Assembly: GCA_951799405.1 (NCBI GenBank)
Contig: OX637333.1
Location: 19,033,960 to 19,097,959, forward strand
DNA: 64,000 nucleotides
Reading direction: 5' to 3'
Origin: Agapetus fuscipes
Lineage: Eukaryota; Arthropoda; Insecta; Trichoptera; Glossosomatidae
In this document: positions 53,755 to 63,932 of the stretch, in pieces
Position numbering within the stretch: the first letter of the stretch is position 1
Layout of the letters: every line of letters begins with the position of its first letter
Program-made: the position numbers and the translations under genes
The notes under the pieces: generated by a model
Seen by the model: only the letters and a program-made list of their open reading frames with translations
What the model was told of the DNA's origin: nothing
Databases searched by the model: none

Positions 53755-54282
53755 TAAAAAATTACAAAACAGGGGTATGAGAACTATATTGAATAAAAAA
53801 CTAGACTGTAAAATAAATTATATGATAGATACGTTAGATTGGTTATATATTGAAGAAAATTTAAGAATGAGTGTTATTATTTTTATACACAAAGTAGAAA
53901 AAAACATGTTACCTCAGTATTTGAGCAAATTTTTAATTAAGAACAGAGACATTCATGAATATAATACCAGGAAAAAGGATAATTTAAGGAAGCCAAAATT
54001 CAAATGTGTAAAGTATGATAAGGGCGTTTTGCACAGAGGATTGGATTTGTATAATGATTTACCTGTAGAAATAAAAGAAAGTAGGGATATTAATGAGTTT
54101 AAAGTAAAATTAAAAAAATATAACCGTGCAAACCGGCCTTAGCATAATTATTTATAAGTTTTGATTTGTTCATTTTTGTTTGGTTTTTTATTTTTGTTTG
54201 TTTATCTTTTGTTGTTTTTTATTAACATAGCTTAAGTTGTAATTAGCAATAGCTAAATAAAATAATATATATATATAAATGT
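53755..54282 (+). mobile_element. 5'-truncated L49 copy directly downstream
   Basis: Starts within the RT C-terminal region and runs to the 3' UTR and AATAAAATAATATATATAT tail. It is more than 98% identical by eye to the same part of L49 but lacks its stop (TTA at the codon matching 53315). Only a few bases separate it from the L49 tail, giving a head-to-tail pair. Confidence 0.9.
53759..54142 (+). pseudogene. L49 ORF2 C-terminus, truncated copy
   Basis: Open for about 127 codons (LQNRGMRTIL... to KKYNRANRP). Covers only the region after the RT domain, so no enzyme activity is possible. The reader can use it to see that the upstream TAA is a simple substitution. Confidence 0.88.
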
Positions 54283-54476
54283 GAAGCACGTAGCAATTTT
54301 CATACGACAAACAATGCATTTAAAATCTCTTATTAAAATATTCACCTTCCGTCCCACTCACTCTGCGGGATTATAGTTATTAATCTCTCTTTCTACGCGC
54401 AAGGCACGTAATGTATTATTTCTTTTACTTGCTTTTTGTCTAAATAAACTATCCGTGTAAGTGCCGCGAGGTAAGC

Positions 54477-54629
54477 ACCCCGAGTATAAAACAATGCGTA
54501 AACTCCCCTCGATTGCGGAAAAAAAATGTATGATAACTAAATCGCTCACTATGAATGCTGTCATATTTTTCATACATTTTGGATTTACGCGATCGAGGAG
54601 AGTTTGTGTAAACGTTTTGTACTCGGGGT
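54477..54629. repeat. MITE-P copy, best preserved
   Basis: ACCCCGAGTATAAAACAATG at the left, GTTTTGTACTCGGGGT at the right. ACTCCCCTCGATTGCG pairs with CGCGATCGAGGAGAGT. The centre has AAAATGTATGATAACTAAAT and TTTTTCATACATTTT. Length 153 bp; a near-complete hairpin. Non-coding. Confidence 0.88.
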
Positions 54630-55060
54630 AAAGAGCTCATACTCATCCACACAAAGCTTTCCCGTTTCGTCATCACCACCTATGTTTTTATTCTCCAACT
54701 TAAGAGTGGCTATTTGTTTGAAGAAAACTTATTCTGAACTCCTGGCTACGAGTATGTAAAATTCACAACTGTGAGGTAAAGTCAGTTAATAATTAATATA
54801 TTATTTAGTTGGTCTATGGTAAGATAGATTTGCAAGGTTGCTCTCTGCTACGCGAGTAGGAACCCAGTTGGTAATATACTTTCCCTCGAAAACATCCAAT
54901 CTTTGCACTATACGAATAAATGTTATAAAAAGAAATAAATCAATAATGCATTTTTGAATCTTACATTTGTGTTTAAAAAATTTTTTATCTATGAATTTTG
55001 TTTTTGTTTTGAAAAAAAATTGTTTTGAAAATTATTTTATAAAAATATATTTGTAACTAT
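54630..55060. other. no recognised feature
   Basis: AT-rich spacer. Confidence 0.5.
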
Positions 55061-55100
55061 TCTGCTCCCGAAGATGCCTCATTAGGCGAAAATACTCGAG
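55061..55100 (+). ncRNA. hammerhead-like motif, one substitution in first box
   Basis: CTC (stem I), CCGAAGA (CUGANGA with U to C), extra T, GCCT-CATT-AGGC (stem II), GAAA, ATACTC, GAG pairing to CTC. Followed by an A-rich run. Confidence 0.4.
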
Positions 55101-55289
55101 AAAAAAAGAAATAAATAAGTGAATTAAAACTTTGTTTCCATTTCAATTTTTTAAATAATTAGAAATAAATCTGCTGTTATTTCCGCCCACCCCATTCTCA
55201 TCTCCACAAAACAGCACAACAATCCTTTTCAATTTAACAGAAAAACGAGAAAACATTTCTTATCAAGTGACTAAAATATATGTTTCAGA

Positions 55290-55377
55290 GTTTCCTTCTG
55301 TGATGTGTTGCCGCGGTCTATCAAAACTGAAGCTCAAACATTGTCAAAACGTTGTCAAACGTTTTGACAATGTTTGA
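55290..55377. repeat. body of the 36.2-kb hammerhead family plus 44-bp palindrome
   Basis: Inverse similarity of TGTTGCCGCGGTCTATCAAA and CTGAAGCTC to the arm of the 36.2-kb fold-back. Directly beyond lies TCAAACATTGTCAAAACG-TTGT-CAAACGTTTTGAC..., a near-perfect palindrome at 55334-55377 in place of the ribozyme core. Confidence 0.5.
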
Positions 55378-55489
55378 TCAAAACAAAGAAATCAAGATGA
55401 CCTCAGTAAGTTGAACTTGTAGTACGTGTATAGAACAAATAATCAGAAATATCTTGGATAGTGCTCCTCCAGTGTCAAATTACTGAACG

Positions 55490-55632
55490 TTCCAGAATGC
55501 GTTACGCAGGCAATGTAAAAGCAGACGTTGAAGACTTAGTAGTAAGAAAACCATGGAGCAAAGCGGCACAAGACAAAGAAAACTGGGGGATAGGGGCGCG
55601 GGAGGCTCTGAGCTTTCACAGCTTGTGAGCCA
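55490..55632 (+). pseudogene. possible LINE C-terminus scrap
   Basis: The plus-strand frame holds VKADVEDLVVRKPWSKAAQDKENW and an REAL end. The D-L-W-AAQDKENW-REA pattern is RTE-like. Only ~45 residues. Confidence 0.4.
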
Positions 55633-56042
55633 ATAGAACATATGTTTTTTAGCGATGGCGAAAAAAATTTCAAACGTGTTATTTTCTAACACCATTTGAG
55701 AATAACCCAACAGTTTTCACGATCCGTCAGTCTGCGAGTTGGACTGCTTTTTACACGTCGCCAGAACAAAATGTGGAACGTAAAGGTCCGCACAGTTCAG
55801 CGGAAGCCAAACTGTTTTACCTCAAAGACCACTTAGCAAGCTAGTAAATACCAATTACAGTAGAATACCGTTCTTTCTATCTTGTAGCATGAATCAAAGT
55901 TTCTCAATTCATTGTAATATTTTTTTTCTTCATTCATTTGTGAGATCAGAAGGGATATAGATGTTATGTTTTTTATTGATCTTTGACTTTGAACTATCCT
56001 ACATTATCAATCTCTATACTGAGCCGGTTCAAAACTCTGTAA
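55633..56042. other. no recognised feature
   Basis: Spacer. Confidence 0.5.
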
Positions 56043-56282
56043 CTGTACCCTTAGTACGAGTTGCAAAACTTGAGTAATGTAAAGTGTACGGCAATTATTA
56101 AAGAGTGATTTCCCCCAAAATCTGCCGTTTTTGTTTGCTTGAACTTGATTTTCTTCATCACTGTAACTCTTTTGCTAAGACGAGTAAGAAACAATAACGG
56201 CAGATTTTGGGAGAAATCACTCTTTAATATTTTCCGTACACTTTACTTTTCTCAAGTTTTGCAACTCGTACTAAGGGTACAG
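56043..56282. repeat. ~240-bp fold-back MITE
   Basis: Arms of ~90 bp: CTGTACCCTTAGTACGAG to AAATCTGCCGTT (56043-56131) and AACGGCAGATTTTGGG to CTAAGGGTACAG (56196-56282), with few mismatches. Loop ~60 bp. Confidence 0.8.
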
Positions 56283-56848
56283 ATTAGCGAACTTTGCGTT
56301 TATACTCAACCAGTAAATACAAAAAATACGACACTAAAACTAAGAGAGCTGTTGTATATTCCGTACATTTTTTTCATACACGTAATGTTATATTGCTGTA
56401 CAGATATTGTTTTCCGAAAAAAAAAACGGTAAACTTTTTAACCTTCTAAATCGAACAACTAAGTTAAAAATCAACGTGTAACTGTATAACCTTCCGACTC
56501 TCAGTAATCGAAAGATTATCAGGGTTATTTAGGCTTTTACATGCCATGTGACAATTTTTTTAAATATTCGCGACCTAAGATCAAGACTAATTTTCCCTTG
56601 GCATTTTCTTCAATTTCAAATTATTCTACCGTCAAGTTCTTCTGAAGAAATGAGAAGTTTCTTGCTTGGAGACAGGGGAACGTTTTGGTTAAATTGTTGG
56701 CGAAGTTACACAACATACTGCAAGGTTTGCCACAAAGCACTTGCAGGAACTGGCCATCTAAAGAAATCCAAGAGGGAGCTCACTCTGCCGTGTCTGGGAT
56801 ACGTACTTATAAATTGTCACCTTACCGTCCAGAAAATTGACCACATTG
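56283..56848. other. unassigned; faint MITE-P debris
   Basis: TTTGCGTTTATACTCAACCA and AACTAAGAGAGCTGTTGT at 56292-56355 recall MITE-P. Beyond 56450 a 101-codon frame (56548-56853) may be more of the LINE below, but lacks clear motifs. Confidence 0.35.
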
Positions 56849-56975
56849 TTTAGTGACCGCGTATTCTCCGTTGCAGGACCGTTCACCTGAAATCAGCTAC
56901 CTCCAGACGTGCGTGCCAGAAAAAGTGTTGAATCCTTCAAACAGAGAATCAAGACACACTTTTTTGCCGCGTCAA
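56849..56975 (+). pseudogene. CR1-like LINE RT C-terminus scrap
   Basis: The frame at 56849 reads FSDRVFSVAGPFT, stop (for Trp), NQLPPDVRARKSVESFKQRI then KTHFF. This is the DR-F-VAGP-WN-LP-VR / S-FK-LKTHFF block of CR1/L2-like LINEs. One TGA, and no upstream domain. Confidence 0.72.
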
Positions 56976-57440
56976 CCTTGCAGTGTCAGAAATGGCGCTC
57001 TACAAGTCATAAATATTGCCAAAACCAGGGCTCGCTATTTTTAAAATCAAAGAGATTCCACTTGTCGCAAGCTTTGGAAATAACGCAGGAAGAAGTAACA
57101 CTTCTGTGCAGTTTACTTGCGTTTCGCGTTGCGACCACGCGGGCCACTTAGGGAATCACTGGATCAACTAACAGACCACCGCCTCTCCGGCCAAATGCAC
57201 TGACCTAGATCCTGACCTTTTATTCCTCGTTTTGTTTTACACCATCCACTGTGTGCTCCATCATTATGCCAAAATATTTACCGACCCGTGAAATGGCTGA
57301 ACCTTTTTTTTTGCTTGCAGCAGTGCAGCGCGAATGGAGCACTTTGCTTGCAAATAAATCTGTTGTAAAAGGTTTAGTTCCGTTTTGAGGAAGCTGAGCT
57401 TAAAAGTTTGCATTTTAGATGAAACAAAAAAGAAAAGGAT
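56976..57440. other. no recognised feature
   Basis: Spacer, moderately GC-richer at 57110-57200. Confidence 0.45.
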
Positions 57441-57740
57441 TATTTATTTGGTAAGCGCTGTTTTCGTGTGAATCAGACCTCAAATGATGATGATGATGAT
57501 GAGTTGGCGGTTTCTTTATAATGAAAAGCCCTCAGCGAGCTTGATTGTCGCTTTAGAAAACGCCAATTCTCAAACAAGGCCTATTTGCTGAAAGTCTGAA
57601 TAGACTTTCTGGTGACTGGAATTTGGTAAGGGCAGATGATTTTTTTAACCCAGTGAAGAACACATAAATACTTTTTTTGTGCTCTTCCGATGTTCCGATT
57701 ACAAGTCCGTAGCATTAACCACTAGACTACGGACCACTCA
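57441..57740 (-). repeat. SINE-B, full length, with (ATG)n expansion
   Basis: Minus strand: GGTCCGTAGTCTAGTGGTTA head at 57740, body, and AGCGCTTACCAAATAAATA end. An ATGATGATGATGATGATG array at 57485-57505 sits inside the 3' part. Confidence 0.87.
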
Positions 57741-57985
57741 AAATGAAACGCCAAAACCCTTTTTAACCGTAAAAAAAAATCCTAGAAATGTATAAGTTTG
57801 GTATTAATTTTGAAGAAACGATTTTTCGAATGTTAAAAACAAACCAAGAATTTAACGTATTAAATTTGTTACGCTAATATTATGTAAATTTGCTAAGAAA
57901 TTTCTCAGAATAACAAAATTGCAAGATTCCATCGAAAAAGTTATTCGTTAGAATTCTGATTGAACATAATCTTGGTTGTAAAAAA

Positions 57986-58138
57986 AGTAAAACATTTTAC
58001 ATAAGCTCCCCTCGATTGCGTAAATAGAAAAATGTATGAAAGATACAACAGTACCCTCAATGAGTGATTTATTTTTTAAGCATTTCTTAATTGACACGAT
58101 CAAAGGAGTTTACCAATGCAATGTCTAATACTTGCGGT
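57986..58138. repeat. MITE-P copy
   Basis: CCCCTCGATTGCGTAAATAG, AAAAATGTATGAAAGATACA and GATCAAAGGAGTTTACCA. Termini worn. Confidence 0.75.
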
Positions 58139-58225
58139 ATGATCCAATAAAAGGTTGATGGGGAAGGGATTAAGGACCTAGGAAAGTCTTAACAAAAATG
58201 TAAATACATATTACTTACATTAGGA

Positions 58226-58470
58226 TGATTTATTTGGTGAGGAGCTATTTTTGAGTGAATCACATTACAAGAGCCCGCTGCGAGCTTGTTCATAGCTATA
58301 CAAAACGCCAATTCTTAAGCAGGACCTATTCGCTGAATAAACCTTTGGGGACTGGTATTTTGAAAAGGAAATTAATTAATTTTCCATCCAGAAAATAAAA
58401 CTTTTGTTCAAATGTTGAAACTTATTTTTTTGCGCTGCTAAAAAACCACAACATTTCGATTCCAAGTCTT
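58226..58470 (-). repeat. SINE-B, near full
   Basis: TTATTTGGTGAGGAGCTATT to AACATTTCGATTCCAAGTC. Its head directly abuts the 3' end of the next R3U copy. Confidence 0.8.
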
Positions 58471-58471
58471 T

Positions 58472-58712
58472 AACTATAATCTAAGTTGCAGAGACATATT
58501 AATATTCATACTTAATATTTACCCACAACCGGACACGTGTACGACAAGTCGCGCTCACAAATGCCGCTTGTGTACTTACAAAATAAATAAAACAAATCTC
58601 AAATAAACATACATACACTCTACAACTCCTGCCAACCTTTCCTGAACAGAGGGGGCGAGACTTTGCTAAAAGTATGGGTGGTTAGCTTCATACCAACCTG
58701 TAAGTCAACGAA
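58472..58712 (-). repeat. R3U copy, near full
   Basis: CTATAATCTAAGTTGCAGAG to CATACCAACCTGTAAGTC. Confidence 0.87.
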
Positions 58713-59097
58713 CACAAATAAAAACTTAAATAAAATCCTTTTATTTTGTTAAGACGTTGTTTATTTTGGTTTTGTTATTTTAAACATAAAAGAACATAAA
58801 TAAAATCCCTATGGGAATGCAAAAAATGTACAAAAATATGTAATATATCATGTTTGTTTGGAATTCCTGTTGAATTCCACGCGGCATCTCTTTGGCGGGA
58901 GATGCGACGCTGCGTACCAAAAGTCCTGAGGCGATGACAGACTTGGGACGCTGAAAATGGTACAATGGAATTCAGTAAGTTTGTTTACATACATGCTTCA
59001 ACTGACAGATCCAAGCTGGCAGTTATGTCATGACGTTTTTTTTTTTTAATTTAGTGTAAGTTTTCTTGAGTAATAAGTCAATATGAGTATGCGCACC
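58713..59097. other. no recognised feature
   Basis: AT-rich spacer. Confidence 0.5.
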
Positions 59098-59373
59098 ATA
59101 AAGAAACATCTGCCAAGAATTAAGCAGAGAAAGCTCATATACCTCGGTCATGTTTTGAGAAATCAGAAATACCGCCTTCTCTATCTTATCATACAGGATA
59201 AGATTGAGGGGAGAAGAACTCAATGACGCCGAAGAACTTTGTAGCTGAAAATCCTGCGACAATGGTTTAACGAAAGCACCAAGTCTCTGTTTCGAGCTGC
59301 CGCATTCAAGTTAAAAATAGCCGTGATGATCGCCGATCTTCGATAGAAGTGGCACAAAAGAAGAAGAAGAAGA
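59098..59373 (+). pseudogene. RTE-like LINE C-terminus with (GAA)n tail
   Basis: The plus-strand frame reads IKQRKLIYLGHVLRNQKY, then LLYLIIQDKIEGRRT, then (after a stop and shift) LRQWFNESTKSLFRAAAFKL and IAVMIADLR. The KL-YLGH-RN-KY-LL-LIIQ-KIEG-RG / L-WF-LFRAA-IA-MIA-LR string is a very common insect LINE end. The AAGAAGAAGAAGAAG tail at about 59360-59373 fits it. Confidence 0.85.
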
Positions 59374-59682
59374 GACTTATTTGAAAAGATAAGTAGAATA
59401 ATAATGCATCGATAAACCGGAATAATCTTAAGCTTTTTAACAATATCCAGGAACAAACTAAATTGACCTTTTTGGCAGAAGGAATAAGCCTATAAAAAGG
59501 ACGAGTTTTCCGTGGGACAGGAGAGTTTACAAAGACGCCATACAATTAGAAGGTTACCATAAGTTGTAGAATAAATTCTGTTTACAAATAAATGTAAGGA
59601 TTTTTCAATGAATCTTAACTGTTTTCTTATTAAAAATAAATATGACCATTCATTGTTCATATTTATTCATTGCATTCCATGA
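59374..59682. other. no recognised feature
   Basis: Spacer. Confidence 0.5.
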
Positions 59683-59855
59683 CTTATAGGTTGGTATGCG
59701 CTCCTTTGACAGATAGTGTGGTATCAAATCATTGGATAATAGTTTGGTATGAGGCTGACCCTCATGCTGTAAAAACGTGACTCAATTTTACTTAAGCCCC
59801 CCTAGTTTCAGGGAAGGGCAGCAGGAGTTACAAGGTTTATGTTCTTGATTTTTGC
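59683..59855 (+). repeat. R3U copy, 5' half, with a second head scrap
   Basis: GACTTATAGGTTGGTATGC at 59683 stops after ~20 bp. A second head, TTTGGTATGAGGCTGACCC at 59734, continues through GTTTCAGGGAAGGGCAGCAG to about 59855. Confidence 0.75.
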
Positions 59856-60380
59856 AGACTCAGACCAACAAATAAGTCAAGTTATTGTCGAGAAATACTA
59901 TGTCATGCACACCATCATTTTGAAAGCATATTTCAGCGTCTTTTCAACTAAGCTACATTCCTACAACTACCTCCAGCCAGATTTCCTTGACTATAAGTGT
60001 AAAGCTTTACATTTAAAGTCAATCGTAGAGCGATACCAAAAATGTAAGACAACTAAAACGCTCGCTAAAGGTGTTTTTTAAGTTTTCGTACATTTTTGGT
60101 TAAACGTTAAACTTGTAATATTATAAAGCATTTTTCTTAAGCCCTCAGGGTCGATGGGTCACATAAGTATTTGTTTGCTCTCTTTACTTCCAGTTTTTCC
60201 CATAGTTCCTCTGTCCCGTAATATGCAGAGATATTTTGTATACAGAACTGCTTTAAAGTTTTGGTTAGACGTTGTAATTAAAATCTTTTTATTAAAAAAA
60301 ATCGGTAAAAGTACAAAAAAAAGTTTTTTTCTTTTTGACGTACCTACCTATTATTATGAGATACTTTTTTGTCTGTATAA
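59856..60380. other. unassigned; MITE-P-like debris at 60030-60115
   Basis: CCAAAAATGTAAGACAACTA, AACGCTCGCTAAAGG and ACATTTTTGGTTAAACGTTA resemble a worn MITE-P. Confidence 0.4.
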
Positions 60381-60883
60381 GTCCAGTCAAAAGCTCAATT
60401 GATGGAATGCTTGCATTCTATGCCTGGGGTTAGTTCTCAACGACGGTGTCAGAAATGATTACCCGTGACGGGTTTTATTTAAAAGCCGAAATATTTAGCC
60501 TTTACAAAACAAGCTTGTGGGTTCGAATCCCGACGTAGCACAAAAAAAATACTATTTATATTTTCAAATTTGCTCTTCGCTGGGTTGAAAAATTCATAAA
60601 CCTTTACAAAAGACCGGTCATCAAAAAGTCCATCCAGCCTTACAACAACTGGGTCGTGCTTGAGAATTGGCGCTTTCTACAGCCACGACCAAGCTCGCAG
60701 AGGGCTTTTGAGGGGTGATAAACCCAAAAACAGCGCTCACCAAATAAATCAGCCTAATTTTTAATTTTAAGGCCGGCCCCCTTACTTGTGAAATAAAATA
60801 AGTTCCACGCATCACATGTTATACGAGTACCTTCATAAACGACGCGGTTTGATTTCACTATTTGTGCTGTTTAGTTGCGGTGT
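60381..60883 (+). repeat. SINE-A split by SINE-B
   Basis: Head and front body at 60381-60510 (GTCCAGTCAAAAGCTCAATT, GACGGTGTCAGAAATG). The 3' part resumes at 60768 (AAGGCCGGCCCCCTTAC) to GTTTAGTTGCG at about 60880. Confidence 0.82.
60511..60765 (+). repeat. SINE-B nested in SINE-A
   Basis: AAGCTTGTGGGTTCGAATCC (B box) at 60511, CTTCGCTGGGTTGAAAAAT, ACAACTGGGTCGTGCTTGA, CAGCGCTCACCAAATAAAT. The first half of the head is missing. Confidence 0.87.
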
Positions 60884-60977
60884 TTTTGCCTTCTATAACA
60901 TCGGCCATTACTTTCGAATTAAATAAAATCCACACAAATTCTACATAACGCAAAACAATAAAATTGTATTTTATTCT

Positions 60978-61072
60978 CCACCTTGCAACTCCTGCCACCT
61001 TTCCCTGAAACCGGGTAACATTGGCCAAAGTAAACCAAGTTTTCATAGCATGAGAGTAAGCCTTATACTTAT
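60978..61072 (-). repeat. R3U copy, 5' part
   Basis: CACCTTGCAACTCCTGCC, TTTCCCTGAAACCGGGTAAC and the head AGCCTTATACTTATAAG. Confidence 0.75.
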
Positions 61073-61082
61073 AAGTACTATT

Positions 61083-61226
61083 ATTAAGGTTTGGTTTATT
61101 TTGTATGTAATACAGTATGTGTAAGCGCGAACTTAAATGTGCCTTTTTGTAGCAATGTATTCTATATGAGTTTTAGAGAATAAAATGTCAATAGGATATC
61201 TTTTCAACTTGGATTAAAGATTCTCG
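61083..61226 (+). repeat. R3U copy, 3' part
   Basis: GGTTTGGTTTATTTTGTATG, GTAAGCGCGAACTTAAATG and TTTTCAACTTGGATTAAAG. With 60978-61072 it forms an inverse pair of complementary halves. Confidence 0.75.
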
Positions 61227-61499
61227 ACAGCAAATAAAATATTTACAATTCTCGTGAAAATAAACAACAATCCGTTCAATTCTTCGTACTTTGACAAAAC
61301 TCTCAGCGACGCTGCTGGCTTAAAAATCCAATAATGCTTGCAAATTTTTTACGAAAGAGGACGACATTTCTGCCTCGTTGCAAATCGCTACAGTACCACA
61401 TGTCGAGCTTTTGAAAGCTTTCGCATGGTAAAATTTCTTGCAATTTTCAAATACCTGCCTAAGACAAATGTATAGGATATATTTTGTTTATTGTTTGAC

Positions 61500-61795
61500 C
61501 GTTGCTAATAACTAACGCGACGCAACTAACGATTAATGTAACGGACTCGTAATCGGATCGTCTTGAGTTCTATTCTCGGTGGAGCGCAATAATACATGCA
61601 TTTCTTTTCAAAGTTTTTCTTTGCTTCGTTGAACAAATAATTTGCCAGTACCGAAGACCGTTTACCAAAGGCCCATTTAGCCTTACAGCTATTGGCTCTT
61701 ACTTGAGAATTGGCGCTTTCTATAGCGACGAACAAGCTCGCAGAGGGCTCTTGAGGTATGTTTCACACAAAAACAGCGCTCACCAAATAATATGT
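61500..61795 (+). repeat. SINE-B, near full, diverged head
   Basis: GGACTCGTAATCGGATCG anticodon region, B-box-like TTGAGTTCTATTCTC, then a well-kept 3' half (GAGAATTGGCGCTTTCTATA, AGCTCGCAGAGGGCTCTTGA, AACAGCGCTCACCAAATAAT). Confidence 0.85.
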
Positions 61796-61844
61796 GGTTA
61801 AAGAAGACAAGTACGGACAGTTGGATTTTTAAAATGTAGATATT

Positions 61845-62145
61845 CGAAATGAAAGTTCTGAAAATAATCACAGGCAGAACATTGCAAAATAGCATCATTA
61901 ATGACCACATACGGAAAAAATGAGAAATAGAGGACATAGTGAGATGGAACAGAGCCAGGATTTTAGAGAGATCATGTATCTAGAATGAGGTATGAAAGAC
62001 TCGCACACATAGTAGCTTATGAAATGTCATTAAAACAAAACTAGACGTCATCAACCCAGGATCCATGAGTCTATGTGGTTACAGTTTGTGAATCATCAAT
62101 CGAAAAATCTTAATCAAGGAAAAGATAATGTATAAAAAGGGAACA
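61845..62145 (+). pseudogene. LINE RT C-terminus scrap
   Basis: The plus-strand frame reads EMKVLKIITGRTLQNSIIND then HIRKK, stop, EIEDIVRWNRARI. A second frame holds HVSRMRYERLAHIVA. This is the AEMK-LR-I-GK-T-DRIRN-IR-C-IEDI-W-RAR / H-SRM-RL-KIA region of a common insect LINE. It carries stops and at least one shift. Confidence 0.75.
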
Positions 62146-62157
62146 GAAATAAATATA

Positions 62158-62415
62158 TTGTTTTGTTTTTGTGTGAATCAAACCTCAAGAGACGTCTGTG
62201 AGCTTAGTCGTCACCATACAAAGCGTCAATTGCTCAAACACGATGTGTAGCCCATTGCTGACCGGTCTTTGTTATAGGCATATATTTTTTTCAACCCAAC
62301 AAATAACACAACTTGAAAGTTAATTGATAAGTTTATTGTTTTCCGCCAGGAATCGAATCTACTACCTTTCTATTACGAGTCTGCAGTGTTAACCATTCGA
62401 TTACGAAAGTCATAA
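62158..62415 (-). repeat. SINE-B, full length, diverged
   Basis: TTTGTGTGAATCAAACCTC, CTGACCGGTCTTTGTTATAG and head AACCATTCGATTACGAAAG. Confidence 0.8.
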
Positions 62416-63008
62416 AATGTGGAAACACCAAATAGTCCGAGTCCAAATATTTTTAATTTCCTGAGACTCCGAAGGGCTAAAAATAAAGTATTGTTTTGGG
62501 GGGAAATTCTTTCTATTTTGCATTGAAATTATACTAATTAAAAATTCTAATGAAATGTTCTAACTGTCTAATAAAGAGATTAAATATGGTGGAGGGAGTG
62601 GCCGTATGCTAGAGAGCCGAAAACGAAACGCTTCATATTACTTTTAATTGTTATGGTTTCGCCGGCATACAATTTCCACAAAATTAAGATAATTTTTTTC
62701 CCTCCCCCTTCCTGCACATATATTATATTATTTTTCTGCAAATGGCTGCAAAGCACGAACTGAAAATGCGCATTTCGAAACGTTAAAAACCTTAACCATC
62801 AAATAAGGTTTAACTTAAAGTATTTTATTTATTAAAATGCTAGAAAGAGACGTAATGAAAGAAGGGAGGGGTTTCGTAGCGGTAGTAGCGGTTTATTTGC
62901 AATATAGGTGGCTGACGCTTTTACATTAAATTTTTTCCTGCTTTAGTGTATTTCATATATATTTTTCCATTTATTGCCTGTTTTTATATGGTTAAATTAA
63001 ACTGTTCC
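62416..63008. other. no recognised feature
   Basis: Spacer. Confidence 0.5.
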
Positions 63009-63195
63009 TCGATGAAAGCTTTTGCTAACGTCACCCCTGTTTCAGGTAAAGTTGGAATAATGTTTATGGTTTGAGTTTTCATTTTGCAAATGTACCTATT
63101 GCAATATTAGTAACCGCAAACAAACGAGTGTTTTCTTATGAACATGCATTAAATTTTAATCTTAAATGTTGTCATATCTTTGCAACTTAGAACAA
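63009..63195 (+). repeat. R3U copy, head missing
   Basis: TTTTGCTAACGTCACCCCTG, TTTCAGGTAAAGTTGG and ATCTTTGCAACTTAGAAC. Confidence 0.8.
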
Positions 63196-63373
63196 TAAAT
63201 AAATTGCTATTTCCTTTGCTTCCGTATATTTATGTTATTTTATAGAAATAAAGTGACATTTCTGTTTTACGTTCTATACGATTTATCTCTCATTCTAATA
63301 ATCTACAATGCAAATACAAAATACAAATTACAATGACCAAAAGTGCGGACTTTTGTTTTGTACGCTTACAGTA

Positions 63374-63535
63374 GCCCGAATATGAAACATTGCGTAAACT
63401 CACACCACGATCACGTAAATCGAAAATGTATGGGATATACGATGGCGCTCCGTGTGAGCGATTTAGTTTTCATTTATTTTTTGATCTACGCAATCAAGGA
63501 GCTTGCATTGATTTACGTAATGTTTTATACTCGGA
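63374..63535. repeat. MITE-P copy
   Basis: GCCCGAATATGAAACATTGC at the left, TAATGTTTTATACTCGG at the right, ATGGCGCTCCGTGTGAGCG in the centre. Confidence 0.82.
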
Positions 63536-63932
63536 CTACAGAACTATTTAGTTACTGTCGCATTCCGTAAAGTGGGTTGCAGGTCAGATCTGTAATCCAA
63601 GGTCCTAAAATGTACTAAAGAACAGGTCACCAGTGTACCTTGGGCCTTTTATTAAATGCCCAGTCTATGCTACAACGGGCCTTTATGTATTAAATACCTG
63701 ACCAGCTGTGGTATATTCTTAAGTCCCTTTTATCAGATCCTGAAAACTTTGCATGCGACACGTGAGACCATTTCAGATAACATAGACCACCCATTAAATA
63801 CTGATAACAAAATAGGCAAATAATAATCTGCAATGTTTGTTGCTAGGGCTAAATAATAAAGCTGCTAATTAAACTTCTTTTAATGATCCTCTATTCCTTA
63901 CCTACCTACTGCCCACTTTTTTTTTGTTCCTT
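63536..63932. other. no recognised feature
   Basis: Spacer. Confidence 0.5.

Noticed and set aside
57485..57505. ATG-triplet microsatellite as a functional tract
   Set aside because: A short array inside a SINE-B 3' part, most simply slippage.
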